Source: Sinotaia quadrata
Taxonomy: Eukaryota; Mollusca; Gastropoda; Architaenioglossa; Viviparidae
DNA length: 64,000 nucleotides
Direction: 5' to 3'
Assembly: GCA_028829895.1 (NCBI GenBank)
Contig: CM054179.1
Location: forward strand, 39,736,617 to 39,800,616
The notes beneath the pieces are model-generated. The model had not been told where the DNA came from. It made no database searches and worked only from the letters and a program-made list of their open reading frames with translations. Positions within the stretch are counted from its first letter, which is position 1, and the number at the start of each line of letters is the position of its first letter. The position numbers and the translations under genes are program-made. Of the stretch, positions 23,664 to 56,600 are shown piece after piece.

Positions 23664-23870
23664 TTAATCCAATATATTTGACAGAGACTTTTGAAAACCC
23701 GAGATGACTGTCCGTGTGACTGGTCCATCTTGACACTGAGGGTGGCTCTTACAGCACGCCATAAAAAATACAGTCAGGTAGACATCTGGCACTCTATTAG
23801 TGTCCAAAAGTTCTCTTAACTGGTTATCGTAGAGACCTTTGGTACGAGACAGAGAGAAACTCGAGGGGCT
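23664..23870 (-). pseudogene. Unidentified open frame, possible exon or relic
   Basis: Open for 68 codons before TAA at 23664-23666, with protein-like composition (LYDNQLRELLDTNRVPDVYL, then MACCKSHPQC). One in-frame TGA (23871-23873) separates it from another open stretch upstream that reaches about 24,030. A pyrimidine-rich run ending CCAAAG at about 23840 could be an acceptor. I do not recognise the family. It may belong with the other broken frames at 21.8-23.4 kb. Confidence 0.25.
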
Positions 23871-24030
23871 TCAACTACATTCTTGGTGTTTCTTGTCTGT
23901 TTCTGTCATCCCCTTTTGTACACAAAGTCCTTGTAAAACATTTTTGCTGAACTGGCTGGAAACACCCCTCCCTCTCTCAGCACACAACACCCCCATCAAG
24001 CATGCAGGTAGTCTCCAATCTTGCTGACAA

Positions 24031-27000
24031 ATTTTGCTGTCCACATGTTAGTGCATGATATCAAATTCAAGTTTACACTTTTAGTGTTGACATAAATTTC
24101 CTGTTTTACCTACCTACTCACAGCACCCATTATTTTTATTTTATTTTTAAAACTACATTACCAAGGTGACTCAACACCACCTGGCAAGCAAAGGTTTGTA
24201 CACACATACTGTCAAATGTAATTATAACAATATAAATCTCAACTTCAAATTTCTGCATCAACAAACAATTTCACAATAACAATATCAATCTAACCTTAAA
24301 AAATACTACTATAAAAAAAACTCATATCCGGTTTCCCTCACAGAGAAAGTATCACATAATTAATACTTTTATTAATGATTTATTAATACCTTTAAATATT
24401 CCTAAACTTATATTTGTAGTTTGTCGTGCTATTTCGAAAATACATGTACTTGCTTAAATTGTCATGAACCTTGTAACTACTGATGTCAACAACAATTCCT
24501 TTCATTGTAACATTTTGTTTGATAAAACTGCTGTGCAAGCATTGGTTTGATGGTTGATCATTGGAATTCATTTTGTTTGATCATTTGACAATCCACTAAA
24601 GAGCTAAGATCTAAGTGTTATAAGCCTACCTTAAAAGCATTGCTAGCACTAATATGAATACTGTTTAAAATAAAAATAACAAATCTTCAAGATATCAGCA
24701 AATCCAAGTTTTAGTGGATGGTGTTTTACCCATTCAGAATAGTAAAAAGTTTGTAATAGATTGTCAAGTTTTGTTGCAGTCTGTGGAAAATGTATTAAAC
24801 TCTATATATTGTTTAATAATTTCTGTTGTTACTATTTTAATGTTTGTGTTTTTATTTTTTAATGAGGGTTATCCAAATAACCTGTTTCTATATCTTTCTT
24901 GAAGTCTTCCCCTTCATTTGTTAGGAATCTGTTTTGGGCATAAACTTTTTTCTCATTTGTTTCTAACTTCTCAAGCTTGGCCTTGACACTGCCCTGCTCC
25001 AATTACCAGCAATAGATGCAAACTGAACAATCCCAATCTACAAATTGCTTATTCTCCATCTGACATTAGATGGACAGCTGTTTCCACTCACAGTCAATGT
25101 CTGGAATAGACTTACAATTACGTCCACCTGTGTACATTGTGCAGAAAGTTTTCTCCAACATATTCCATTGGCTGTGCTCCATACATTAGTTTAATATAGT
25201 TTAGAACCAGTCAGCAATTATTGTTTAGAAAAGCAAGCTTTGCTGATCTTTCAGTCTGTCTGGCAAGTACAAAAGTTTAACCATGCAGACTCAACACTAA
25301 TCTTATTCTTAATAAAAAAAATTATCTTACTCATAATTTAATAAATACACTGGTGATCTTTACACTAGCCTGTTGAATGCATATGCTTCTGCTAAAACTG
25401 TTACTTTATGTGGCATAATAAAAATAAACTTTTAGTCATACAAAATAATTATACTTATCAAATAATTTAAATCTTAAAATTAATTAATGATGATATTTCT
25501 TCTTTTCGTGACAATCATTAGATAACTTTGAAAACATATACCATTCACTGGAACAAATGATGTAGATGATGAACAAAAATAGGCAATGGACTCATAAAAC
25601 TAAAACTACAATGTGAATGTACAAGGGTGAGAAGGCACACTTAGACAATGTGGACGATGAAAATGGTGGCTACGTTATGTGATTACAAAGGTCAGTAGTG
25701 GATAGACACACCTTGATGGACAGCAATCTGCAATTGACAAAGGCCTGTAAGATGAGAATTATTGCTGCTACATAGTAGTAATCTACTCTTCTTCTCTAAT
25801 CTAAGAGAGAGCCAGATAATACCTGTCCGGGCCACCATAACTTAAGCAGCAAACTAGAAATAGTGCTGATGGTGTAGTGACCAGATTTTGCTCTTGCACA
25901 ACTAATGCTTGACCAGTAAACATGTTCTGGTTGAGCATGTTTTTGTTTTCATTTGCTTCATTAGAAAGAATGTCTTTTTAAAAATGAATTATAATGAGCT
26001 CTGAAAATCTCTCTTTTGTTGGCCTCACCTGCTATTTTTAGTGAAACTATATTGTCTGCTGATCAGTGAGGAGAACCACTTCCTTTAGGTGTGCACAGAT
26101 CATCTGCTCTGTTATCGATAGTGGTGAAGTCTTGTCATAATATGATCACATTCTCTGTGATTAATCATTATAAATACAAAGATTTAAATTAATGGAGCTC
26201 ACCCTTAGTATAGCATTCTTGACAACTCAAGTACTAGCATATACTGATTACTAATTTAGATGCTGCCTTCCATCTTTACTTTCTCACCATTTCGCAAACA
26301 AAAAACCCCACAAAAATTAAACTAATTTTAGTATTTTTAATTATACCCAATGAATAACAATACTTATAACTTCAAATGTAATGTTTTAAAATTACATATG
26401 TACCCCCCACACAAAAATACAAATTTAACAATAAACACCTTTAAAGACTGAAAGTTCTCTTTAGCAGCAGACTGACTGAAAAAAAAAATCAAGTCAAAAA
26501 AGTAATATGCAAAATAATGAAACAGCATGATAAAACATTTATAAGTAAATCAATTTATAAGTAAATCAATATACATTTTAAAAAGAATAGGAATAAAATT
26601 TATATAAAAAAAAATAAATCATAACACAGTGAAATAATTTGCTTGGATTTTCTTTGTCAGATGACAATTTGTTTTCAGTAGTAGATGGCAATCTCAAAGA
26701 CAACACTTGTATGCTTCAATTAATGAAAGTTTAAAACTTTTAGTTCTAAGATGGAATTAACAAAGTCCACATATTTTATCAAGCTCAGCATAAAATACCA
26801 AAAATTATTAAAATAATACAAGACCAAAAGAAGAGGAATCTAGGTGAAGCTATAAATGTGTGCATTGTGTGAGCGTATGATCATATCCAACAAAGTGCTA
26901 ACAACTGAAGTGCATTATCAAGTCGTTTTAAACTGAAGAACAAATTTTATCCTTTGTTAAATTTCTTTTGATTCATGAAAAGATTTCTAACTAAATTTAG

Positions 27001-29067
27001 TGATTAATCAGGTTTTCAACAAAAAGCAGAATGGAACTAAAACAGAATACATGGCAAGCATCCATGTATAAAAACTTTCATAGTTTGACTAGTGAGTGAA
27101 CCTTAACAGAATGAAATGGGGATTTGGGAATTTAAAAAGAGAAAAATGCAGAAGTTGCTCCTTGAATAAAAAGTAAATTATTTCTTATCAGTTGCTGTAA
27201 TGAAACAAAACTGGAGTAATACAGCACTTTGATCATATAGTCAGTTGCTGATTTAAACTGGCAAGAAATGTGATCTCATCATCAAATTATACACAGTGAA
27301 AAAAACTTTAATGCAATAATTGGATAAAAAAAATTTGATTATGAATGATAAATGTGAGATTACATTGTAGTTTTTCTGTGTAAGGAATCATCCTAGCTGA
27401 AAAAATCTTTTAGTATGATTATTTAGGTATGTTGTACACAATGTGTATATTTGAGTTTCATTCCAAAATGTGTTTTTAAACAACAATTTATATGTACAAA
27501 CATAATGCATGCAACCATGTGTATACACATATACACACAGCAGTCAACTTTTAACAGCACACTATCAATTATATTACAAACTTGTTAAGTGGATATTCTT
27601 GGCCAAGAAGTTTTAACTGACATTTATTAGGGTAAAGAAAGAGCAGTCGATAAACATTTAACTAATTTAACTAATACTGCCAAAACACCGATTGCCTATG
27701 ATACTGTTACTTTAGAATCCACACAACAACACAACCAAAGGCAACATTTATAGATTTCGAAGCTAAAACATTTTAATATATAAGAATCCTTTGCATAAGA
27801 TATCACTATTTTCAAATCCTTATAATATTAAAACTTGGAAAAATGGCAACATTCCAAAATGATATGACAAAATATAAATAAAGACAATTTTGGTTTTCAT
27901 ATATTTAAGTAATAGCACAAATACTACATGGATTGTACTTATTTCTGTGGTCGATCTAGATTCCCTTCACATGGACTTTTAAATAAGCACATCAGTACAA
28001 TAAATAATAATTGTGAAAAATAAAACAGTTTCATAACATCATCACATTAATAAAGTGTTTTGATAATTCTTAATTATCTGGGAATCATTATTAATTTTCA
28101 ATTTTAAAAGAAGCAACAGTTATCGGTTATTCAACATGAATTTTAAATTTTAAAAGCAAATAAACCTATAATAAGAAAAATTACTTGCAAAAATAAATGC
28201 ACCATAAAAATCATGTTTCCAACAACGTTTTCAAATAACAATAAATTATTTATAAACTCATAAAAAAAATAACCCCGTTTCACAAACATTGATGATTGAT
28301 CGTAAATGTAACCAGTTCTTTAGAAATGAAAAATAATCAATTATTTACATAACTTCCCCCCAAAATAAACAAAAACAAAAACAAATTAAAAAAATCAATT
28401 ATATACAAAAATGAAAAGGTATGTATATAAATGTTTCAATCATTCTGGAAAGACTAGAAAGTACCTTGCTAACAAGTAAAGAAATGAGGGAAGGGGCAAA
28501 GAGAATTCAAAGGAGGACAGCTAGCGTATAAGTACTTTTAGACTGTGGACCCTAATCTAAGACTTTATCTGTAACTTCAAGGTCTTGCTATTAACTGTCT
28601 GAAAAAGTGGAGATTTTAAATATACTGTAAAATAAGATAACTGTTTGATTAACAAACACAGAAAGCAAAATCAGCTAAAATGGCAAGATATAACAGCTGT
28701 CTGATGACCTTTATATCAGAATCACAGCTGTGTAAAGATGATTAATAGTATTTACAAATACTCAATATTTACTATGTGCATTTGTGTATTAACAAACCTA
28801 TTTTCTATAATACATACTTATGTTTAGCAGCAACTATCATCTAGATCTTCTTTTTTACAATTAGGCAAAACACTCTCTACCACCACACAAAATCCCTTTT
28901 TGTGCTGAATGATGGCGGAAAAAGTGTGCCTAGCTTTAGGTTTAGTTCAAGGATAAGCTCAATGAAAGAAGTGGTGAAAGCAAACAATGCAAATGGTCTG
29001 CGCAAAAATATGGCCTTGTTGAAAATTTTTTTTTTTTTAAAGTTTCTTCAAACTGCTTTTGAACAAT
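24031..29067. other. 3' flank of lifeguard copy 2, including its 3' UTR
   Basis: AT-rich sequence without arrays or convincing exons. The 3' UTR of copy 2 begins at 29067 and runs leftward. Minus-strand poly(A)-signal candidates are ATTAAA at about 27773 and AATAAA at about 27623-27628, but the true end is unknown. Frames at 24.7-24.9 and 28.9-29.1 kb have no recognisable similarity, and the latter overlaps the final exon in antisense. Confidence 0.5.
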
Positions 29068-47635
<18,568 letters not shown>

Positions 47636-49559
47636 CTAAGCAGAAAAAATTAAAGTACACAATAAATAAACAAAATAAACTTAGCTAATCTAATTTTGTT
47701 ATATTTTTTTCATATACACCATCCAAAAATCTTAGAGTTTATTTATCTCTTATTCTCTATAGATTGTGGTGAATTGTGAAAAGAGGGAAAACAGTGGAAA
47801 TTTCATGCTATGGTCAAAACAAGTGAGTAAAGCTCTTATTTGCTGCTGCATTAAGAGTGCCATGGATTGGTTGGAGGGGGGGGGGTATATTTCTTTCCTG
47901 TAAATAAATGCAATAGCATTCATTATACAATCATTTGAAAGAAAACTGTTTTGTACATACATAATGCTAAGTTTATTAATATTAGTTTTCAGTGAGTGTC
48001 AATTAAAACTGCATACATTTTTATTTAGCTGTTTCATGATTAGATCAAAAACCTGACCACCACAGGCAGGGTCGTTGCTGCAGCAAGTTTACATTTATAT
48101 TACAATTACATATATATCATCAATTACATATATATCTACGTTAGTGAATCCTAGGTACTTTGTTGTTTTTAATTGTCTATTCATAAGCTGGGAGGAAAAA
48201 GTGACATGTTGAAACAAGGGTGATTGAGAATTATTTTAAAACAATCTGTTTTGTTTAGTTTTATAATTGCCTAATCATCAAAGATACATTCATTTTATAA
48301 AATTATGCTATTTAATTTATATTTCAACCTGACCACAACCTCAAACAACAAATAGGATCAATGAGGCTTATAAGTTATATTTATGTATACTATCTACAAC
48401 TTTACAAGATATTCTTTAAAAAAAATAATTTTTGCATATTTATTCTGTTATATAAAGTTCATTATGTGCAACTTCTAACATGACACTGTAAATTTCTAAT
48501 AAGTAATATTATATTTATTTTGCTGTTTGCCATGATTAATATTATAAATAATAAACAATACTTTTATCATCTTTTCTAATTTCTAAATGAATTTGCATCA
48601 ATAACAAATTAACATATTTGTGAAATGCTATTAAATGTGATGAGGGCTCATTGTATGTTCAAAAATCAATCTGAAAATATAACCTACTCAACATGTTCAA
48701 CATAAATTTATTAAATTCAATGAAAAAATGCTATTTCAATTTTCCTATATCTAATTTCTAAATAAACCTAATTTTTTAAAAACTAAATATATCTTTATAA
48801 TACTTTAATACATTTAACTCTAAAAAAGCCCAATACATTTAACTCTTTCAAAAATTTTTAATGTAATAGTTTATAGGTCTATATATTTATATACTAATCA
48901 ATGACAACATTTTACACCTATATATATTTCTGTAAGAACTGTAATGGAGAAAAATAACGTTAAATATATTTAGTTAATTCGCCGAAACCATGCTGTAAAA
49001 ACCATTACAAAATTGGTCGCCACACATTTATTTTCTGTAACCTGAAAATATCGTAAACATCAGAACTAGCGATATAAACAATAATATAATACAAAAATTG
49101 TATTGGTAAACAAAAATAATAACTTCAATGCAGTTTAGATTACTGTTCAATTTACTGCACTAAAAATATAAATATATTCATTTAAATTTCAAATTTCTTA
49201 CTAAAGTTCTATTGTTCAAAATTAACTGCAACTCAGACATTTTCATAACGAATGCCGAAAAGGTAAATGCAGTTATTATTGGCAGCATTTAAACTATGTA
49301 TCTGTAGCATTAAAATAATAAAACAAAACGTCTATTTTAAAACCAGTTCTTAATCTGACTGAAGATACATTAGGTCTATAAAGCTGGGGTCATACTTTCT
49401 ACTAATTTCTAGTACTTTCCGAATAATCATACTTTCATAGTCACCACTTACGCCTAAATTCTGTCCACTACTTGAAAATCTGATTGTTTTCGAATATATA
49501 ACCTTAAAATTGCCCAAATTGATGCTTACCCTTTTCCCAACAATATGGAAATTGGAACA
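47636..49559. other. 5' intron or flank of copy 2, nothing recognised
   Basis: No N-terminal Pro-rich exon like that of copy 1 was found. The frame at 47750-47962 is unsupported. A GC run of G's lies at about 47876-47886. Confidence 0.5.
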
Positions 49560-50647
49560 AAATACAATTAGAATAAAAATCTAGCTCTACTGTTTCACTG
49601 TTTTCGTTGAGTCTCACTCCAAACAAGATCTACGCAACTTCAGTTGGCTCCCCTTGAAAAAAACAAATATGCGTATTTTTTTAAAAAAACATTCTTTTTA
49701 TTTTCACAGAATCATGTGGTCTGATTACGCAAAATTAGTAATTTTATTTTACCAATTACACGTATAAACTGTTTATTTTTGTTATTTTCTTCAGTTTGAA
49801 TACGCATATTTATTTATTTACGTGTCCAAATATATTCTAGAATGTTCCACAACTGTCGAGCTGTGGTGTAACAGAATTTTGTCAAATTTTAATGAAAGTA
49901 TTTTTATTTTTACTTAATAAAAGATGCATATAAACAAAACTAAAAATTATGCATTCCTTCACGCCTCACTCTCCTTACTCTGTCACTCGTACTTGCACGC
50001 GCTTATTTTAGGCCTACACATTATTTACGCCCAGAATAAACAGGTTTAACTATTTAAACATTATTACAAATATGGATCAATAATACACATCAATCAATGT
50101 ATGTACATATTTTGAACGATGGTAAATTGTAGAATAATAAACAATATAGTCAGTACATGCAACAATAACATTGAAAGCAATACCGACTGTGTTCCGATTT
50201 AATTAAAATATCAGAAATAACAAACTGAAACAATTTCTTTTCGATCTTTTGTTCCACTCTTCTCATGTTTTGCAAATAATAAATAAAAAGGAATGAAGAC
50301 CGAAATACTATATATAATGTATAAAACAAACACTCAAGATTAACATTATTATATTTCAGTTTATTGAGGGAAGGGGGGCATGTTTAACAAAAAGATATTT
50401 TATTTTAAAAACGGAAGTTGAATGTTTTTGTAAGGGGAGAGAAATACGTTACCGGCGAGAACGGGTCGTACCCGTAGATCAGTAATGCCATATGCGTTTG
50501 ATACAGATCTTTCATACCATTTGCTATTGTATACATTTTTAAAATATAAGTATGGTATAAGCAGTCTAATCTAGTGTTGTTGTTTCCAAACATAATGCTA
50601 GTTATCTGTTTTAGATGACATCTAAATCAAGATAGACTTTCCTAAAC
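49560..50647. promoter_or_regulatory. Candidate shared promoter region of lifeguard copy 2 and lunapark
   Basis: This is the interval between the divergent genes. It contains scattered CpGs in otherwise AT-rich DNA (49,960-50,040 and 50,450-50,480) and a short palindrome, ACGGGTCGTACCCGT, at about 50,462-50,476. A possible donor for a non-coding copy 2 exon, TTGGA then GTGAGA, lies at 49,617/49,618 on the minus strand. No TATA box is obvious. Transcription starts cannot be fixed from sequence. Confidence 0.4.
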
Positions 50648-50674
50648 ATGGGCATCATAACATCAAGATTTCGC
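50648..50674 (+). CDS. LNPK: Lunapark exon 1 (coding part)
   Basis: ATG at 50648, nine codons (MGIITSRFR), then donor GTAAGT in phase 0. The MGxxxSRFR/WR start is characteristic of lunapark and joins directly to GKLSTIEVLE in the next exon. Confidence 0.88.
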
Positions 50675-53600
50675 GTAAGTTATAGTTGTAACTGAAAACG
50701 TTAACAATTTAAGTAAATGGCTAAGAACCTTCAGTTCAAATTAAAATGTAAATTCTCTTATAAAATAAGATGTTTGATTAACTGTATTTATACTTTTATA
50801 GTGTGACTGATTGTCTGATACACTTCTACTAGTTCTACTTCTAGACTAATTTTAAATAGTTATTACCGTGTAATATTTATTTAGTGACCAGTTCCAACAA
50901 ATCTTTAAATTCTGCCCCTAACTCAATAACACTAACATTCATTATATAGAATAAAATGACACACTTAATGCTATATTTTGAGCAGATATACCAACATCTA
51001 ACGAAGTACCTGTACGTCGAGATACAACTAGAGATACAGTCATTTAAAGTTCGAAAGAGTGGCAAATTGTGTGGAGATCCCAAAGTTCTAAGACTTTATT
51101 TTAAAGAATAATGTACATAAAGCTTTTTAAAAGTATCTCCCATCCTTAAAGTAATCTCTCTCTTATATGCAAGTGTTAAACGTTTCTGTTTTTGAAGCAG
51201 CAATAACAATCTTTGATTGTAATTGTAAACAGATCGAGTTTTGCTTTCATATGATGGAATGTTGAAATGCCATCAGATTTATTTTTATTTTGGGCATTTA
51301 GGTAAGGTGGATATGGAGGTGTATTGAAGAATTTTTTTTTTATTCAAATAGACTAGAGCCAACAGGGTGTGCAGTATCATTGTTATTTTGCAGAAAACAT
51401 CTTTTCATACAGCTTTTTTCTTAATTTTTCTTCGTTATCTATATCATTGTGGTCAGTATCTCTTTATAAAAAAAGCCATTTCATTCTTTCTTCGTTATCT
51501 ATATCATTGTGGTCAGTATCTCTTTATAAAAAAGCCATTTCACTCTCTGACCACTCTGTGCAAATTAATGGCATATGATACCCTACATGTAAAGAGAAAG
51601 AAGGTGATCAAATTGATTTCATATTGGCATGCCTTATTTGAATGGGGTGAGGTCATTGACTTTAATTAGGACAAATTTGTTTTGAAATCACAACTGCACA
51701 CCATGTAACACTAACAGTATCAGTAAAATTGCAGTTTATGACATTAGGGTCCATCTCCATGATTTTTAGGTCCTCATACTTCTTGACTGAATCTTTTGGT
51801 CATCATCATCAGTCTTGGAACAAATTTGCACTCTACACATGCTAGTATCTTTGGTCAGAAGTGCCTGGAAAAAAAGTGGTATGATCTAAAAGAGATTTCC
51901 AGTTTATTATCAATCTCATGGATGGTTAAATAATTGATAATATATAAAATCTTTTGCATTTCTTAGGAACTATTTCATCATTGTGTATTTTTCAATATTG
52001 GTCAGATTGTGTGTTGTCTCTGATGGCTTCTTGACCACCCTGGAAATGTTGTGTCCTTTGATAACAACAGCCTTACTCAAACAAGCATCACCAAATGCAT
52101 TTCTTAACATTTATTCCATTTTTAAATAATTTTTAAAACAAAACAAAACTTAATGTACACACACTGACACAGTATTCCTCTTGTCTGTTCACTTTTATTG
52201 TGATAGGGGCACAAGTCACTGGTTTGGTGGGGAGCTGGCTTGAAATAGAAATGAAGTCTCTTCTTTTCTAGATTCATTTCAGCTTAGCAGATTACTTCTA
52301 CAGCACCATCTCCTTAAGTCTTGGAACTTTTTGAATGTAAATGTCACCCTAAAGCTTACACATTAATCTTGTTTTTAATTATGCAATAGTAATTATAAGT
52401 AATAATTATTGACATTAACAAAATAAAGAAGAGTACATCCTTTATAAATAATAAGTGACCAGTAATGTGAAGCAGATTATTACTATATGATTCTTAATGA
52501 TATATGAATGCACTTTTTGTTATTATGTAGAAATGAAACTATGTAGATATGTAACTTCACATTCACATGGCACTTATTGACAGACATAACTAAGAATAAC
52601 TTGAAAGTATACTGGATATGAAACTTAATAAATTGTGAGGAAAAGTCTGGGTTGTTTTAGGTGAAAAAGAGGTTTTGAATGATGTTTATCTGTGATAATA
52701 TGCAATTCCTTTAATTTAAGTTTCAGGACCCATAATACAAGTATAAACTTTGGATGTATGTTTTGGTTGTCATGATGGATACATTAAAGTTAAGGTATCA
52801 AAAAGTTCACAAGTTGCAAAAGCTTATAAGTTATATATATGGAATATTTATTCAACCCAAGATTTGAGCCCAGCCCTAAAACCCAACAATTATTCTTATT
52901 TTTAAGTATAAGGCACTTATTTAAGAAATTAAATATGAAGTATTGGACTCATTCCTAGATTACCTATTTACTATACTGCAAAGAAAGCATATATTAAAAT
53001 ATTGCATTTTATAAGAACAATCTTTTGTACAGTGAGCAGATAATGTTCTCCTAAAGGGCTATTGCAATATCTCTATTGAAGACTTAGAAATAGAATCCTA
53101 AAATTCTTTCTCTATTTTTTTTCAAAGTCAGTTTTGAATTACAGTCACACCAGTCTAATTTTGATGTCTTATAATAGGCTATTCTTTCTAGATGGTTTCT
53201 CACACTACAGATCTTTTGAATAATGAATTTAATTTTAATGATTAAATATCAGAATTACTTTGTTTCACAAGCTCATTTCTTGACTTTCATTTGTCTTTAG
53301 CCTGTGTGTGTGTGTGTGTGTGTGTGTAAATCCCAGATGGTAAGATTATAGTGCCGTTTCATCCAATGCACCCTACTGTGTTTATGCCGGTTCAAATTAC
53401 AACTTGCCATTGTTAAGTACTATTAGCATTAACAACTGGCTTCTGAACTTGATGGCCAGCTTCCTTCTGTATGGCTATCTTTTATGTTTCCTTCAAACTG
53501 ATGTTAACTACCTTTTGTGTACTTAACATCTTTAGATTATAGCTTAACTCCTGTGAAAAATCAGAAGTAAACATTAAGATACAGAGGTAACAGTTCCGTT

Positions 53601-56600
53601 TATTTTATCCTCAGATGTTGGGCATAAATATTTCACTTTAATATTTATTTTCTAGTCTGGGCAAAATCATCACTGGATTCTGATCTCACAATCCACTGAA
53701 AGACAATTGTCATGAATAACTGTTATCCATAATGTCTTAACATGGATAGACAAATATATTGTGAAAATATTCCAGTGACGTATTATATATGACTGTCTGA
53801 GCTTCTATTTTCCTATGACAGTCATTCACTCATTGTGAATAGTAAATCTTTGTCAATTCTTGTGTATCTGTAAGTCACATAAAAAAGTAAAGAAAGGAAA
53901 ATGACAGCCATTAAGGACTGATATGGCGATGATGTTAGAGATTTATGAAAGGAAGAAGTGTGTGGAATGCTGATTCTACAGATTATTACATCAGAGATAA
54001 AAAGCATTCTGTGCATTTTGCCCATGCTTGGCAGTCAAAAGCTCTTTAAACATGTAGATCATTCCAAGCAATGTCATGAAAACTTAGGGCTCCTCCACTG
54101 TAAGTTCTTTAAGTAGTTATGCATAAGCACCAAACTGTTACCGGTGTGCAATCCAGTTTCTTACTTAGGTCTTCCTCTGTATCTGGGCACATTGGGCAGA
54201 ATTTTTTTTTCCATATCCTGTTGGCCATGATGTTTTCAGTCTTGTCCCATTTGATGTCAAGTACTTGCAGGTCCTCTTTGAATGTTTGGTGCCAGTCTTT
54301 GACCTAACATTTTTTTTTTCCTGTTTGGTGAGTCCGCTATAGTTTCAGCTAGGCAGTTTCACACTTTTACTTTCACTGTCACTTTCTATATTGTCCATAG
54401 ACATAAGTCTGTTGAACTAGCAGAGTCACATAACTTTCACATGATATTGCTATAAATAATATGAAGATGGGCTAAGCATTTATAACTTGGAAGTGTTATA
54501 TGATTCTGTTTTTACACTATATGGATAGAACAGAATAGTGTTTTGTATGACTTTTAATGTGATTGTTAAGTAATTTGACTAATAAGTAATATAAATAGAT
54601 GTCTTTATATATCACTGGATGATGACTTGATACTTGATAAGGCTAAAATTGCTATGCATTTACACAGAGAGGGGTGGATTAACATGTGCATATGATTCAG
54701 AATGGGGTACTATCTACTAATGCATACACAAACAAACCATTAGGTTGATATGTGCAATGTTTAATATTTCATTTAGTTAATTAAATGATTGTACCTGCAC
54801 TTAAGAGAAGCTAGATAGAATGACCTCATATACTCTCTAGGGCTCAAATACTCATGATTTCTTACAAATCTGTTGAAATGAGCAGAGAAAATCATGCTAC
54901 ATCAATATTCAAGCACTACTCTTACCAGTGCAGCCTGATCAGTGGTAGTCATGCAGACTGGTATATTAATTACAATGTATTGATACAATTAAATGCCCTG
55001 CCACATAAATTCTTAATAGTAGTATAGTAATTTTTAATTATTAAAATATTTCTTAAACCTTCACATTTTTAAAGCTTATATTGTAATCTATTTATTTCGT
55101 GTTTTAATAATAAGAAAAATGTGTTCTACTCACTAAAATATGGATTAAAGTGGGAGACCCTGAATAGATAATGACGGATCACTGAATTACTTATTACTGT
55201 TATTAGTATTAAATATTATTAATTACTGTGAATAAAAGTATTGATATATACTGTTAAGATGAATTATACTACTGTATATGCTTTATATATATAAATTACA
55301 ATAATGGTTTATTTGTTGATGAATACATGCAATTAATGAATACTGGTATGTAAGAAAAAAGGAGGGAGAAATCTAAGATGAACAGTAAAGAGATGGGGAA
55401 AAGGGTACCATGCAGTAAAGAGGGAGGTGTATAAAATTGCAATTACTTTGCACGCACACACACACACATATTCATATATATATATATATATATTAAATGG
55501 ATGATCCCATACTTTTAAATGATCATAATTAGTCTCAAAATACCATAGCTCAAGTTTGCTGACCTGAAATTCTTACTATTTACAAGTACTATCAATCATT
55601 GTTCATGCACAGTCAGTATTGTATTAGTTGCATACTACTAAAATCATTATAAAGCTCTGCTACAGATGTCAGACACATACTGGAGATAAAATCAGTATTG
55701 TTCAGAGACCAAACAGAAAGAACTGTCAGGACACAGGAGACTGTCAGTCATGTCCATTGATGTAGAAAGACCAAGCATAGTGAGAACTATCAGTACACCT
55801 GCTAGAGATTAAGTCTGTCATGTCTGAAGCCATAGAGAGATCAATTAGAGTGAGAGCTGAAATCCTACCATTATTCTTAGAAGAGAAGATCATTAAAGAC
55901 TTTCACAAATGCTGATTTTGAACTTTTTCAAGATCAGTATGGTGACTGAGAACTACTTAAGAAAATATGTTTAAATGAGACAGTTTGTAACAGAACAACT
56001 TTATCAACACTTTTGAGACAATCAAGAGATTAGAAGAAAAGCAGTCAAAGGGTTGGTTAAACAGAAACAACTACAATGATTGTTTGTGTATTGTTTGGAT
56101 CCAAATCAATTGAATTTAGAACCTACCATATATTTTGAGAGTTGATGTTAGGAATTTCATAATTTGGGGTTCAAATGTTATAAAAGGGAGTGGGGCTGCT
56201 TTTCAAACTAATTTGTTAGTATTGTATTACTATTTGTTGGTTTGGATTTGTATCACTCTCGAGGTGATTTATAAACTTGTTCAGTTTCTCCTGGAAGAAG
56301 TTTGAAAACCATCAGGAAAATCATAAATAGACACACTAGCTACTAGGAGTGTTTTATTTCTTGAGAGTAATTTACTAGTGATTTAAAAAAGCCATCTTGT
56401 TCTGTTAGTAATATTGGTATTGAAATAATTAAATTCTTTGAGTTTAATAGACCAATAACTTTCTTCTTTAAATATAGCTTAAAATATTTGTGAATGGATT
56501 GTGGCATTCTCTTTAGCAGCTAGCAGTTGATCATGTTACTAGAGTGCACACTTATACTGTTTATAGACACTGAGACTTCACTTAGTGTTGCAAGGTCATC

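Noticed and set aside
53340..53400. GGTTCAAATTAC resembling a pol III B box
   Set aside because: No convincing A box or cloverleaf upstream, and it is a single short match in AT-rich DNA.
54119..54307. Plus-strand 62-codon frame
   Set aside because: It is the antisense shadow of the LINE fragment on the minus strand.
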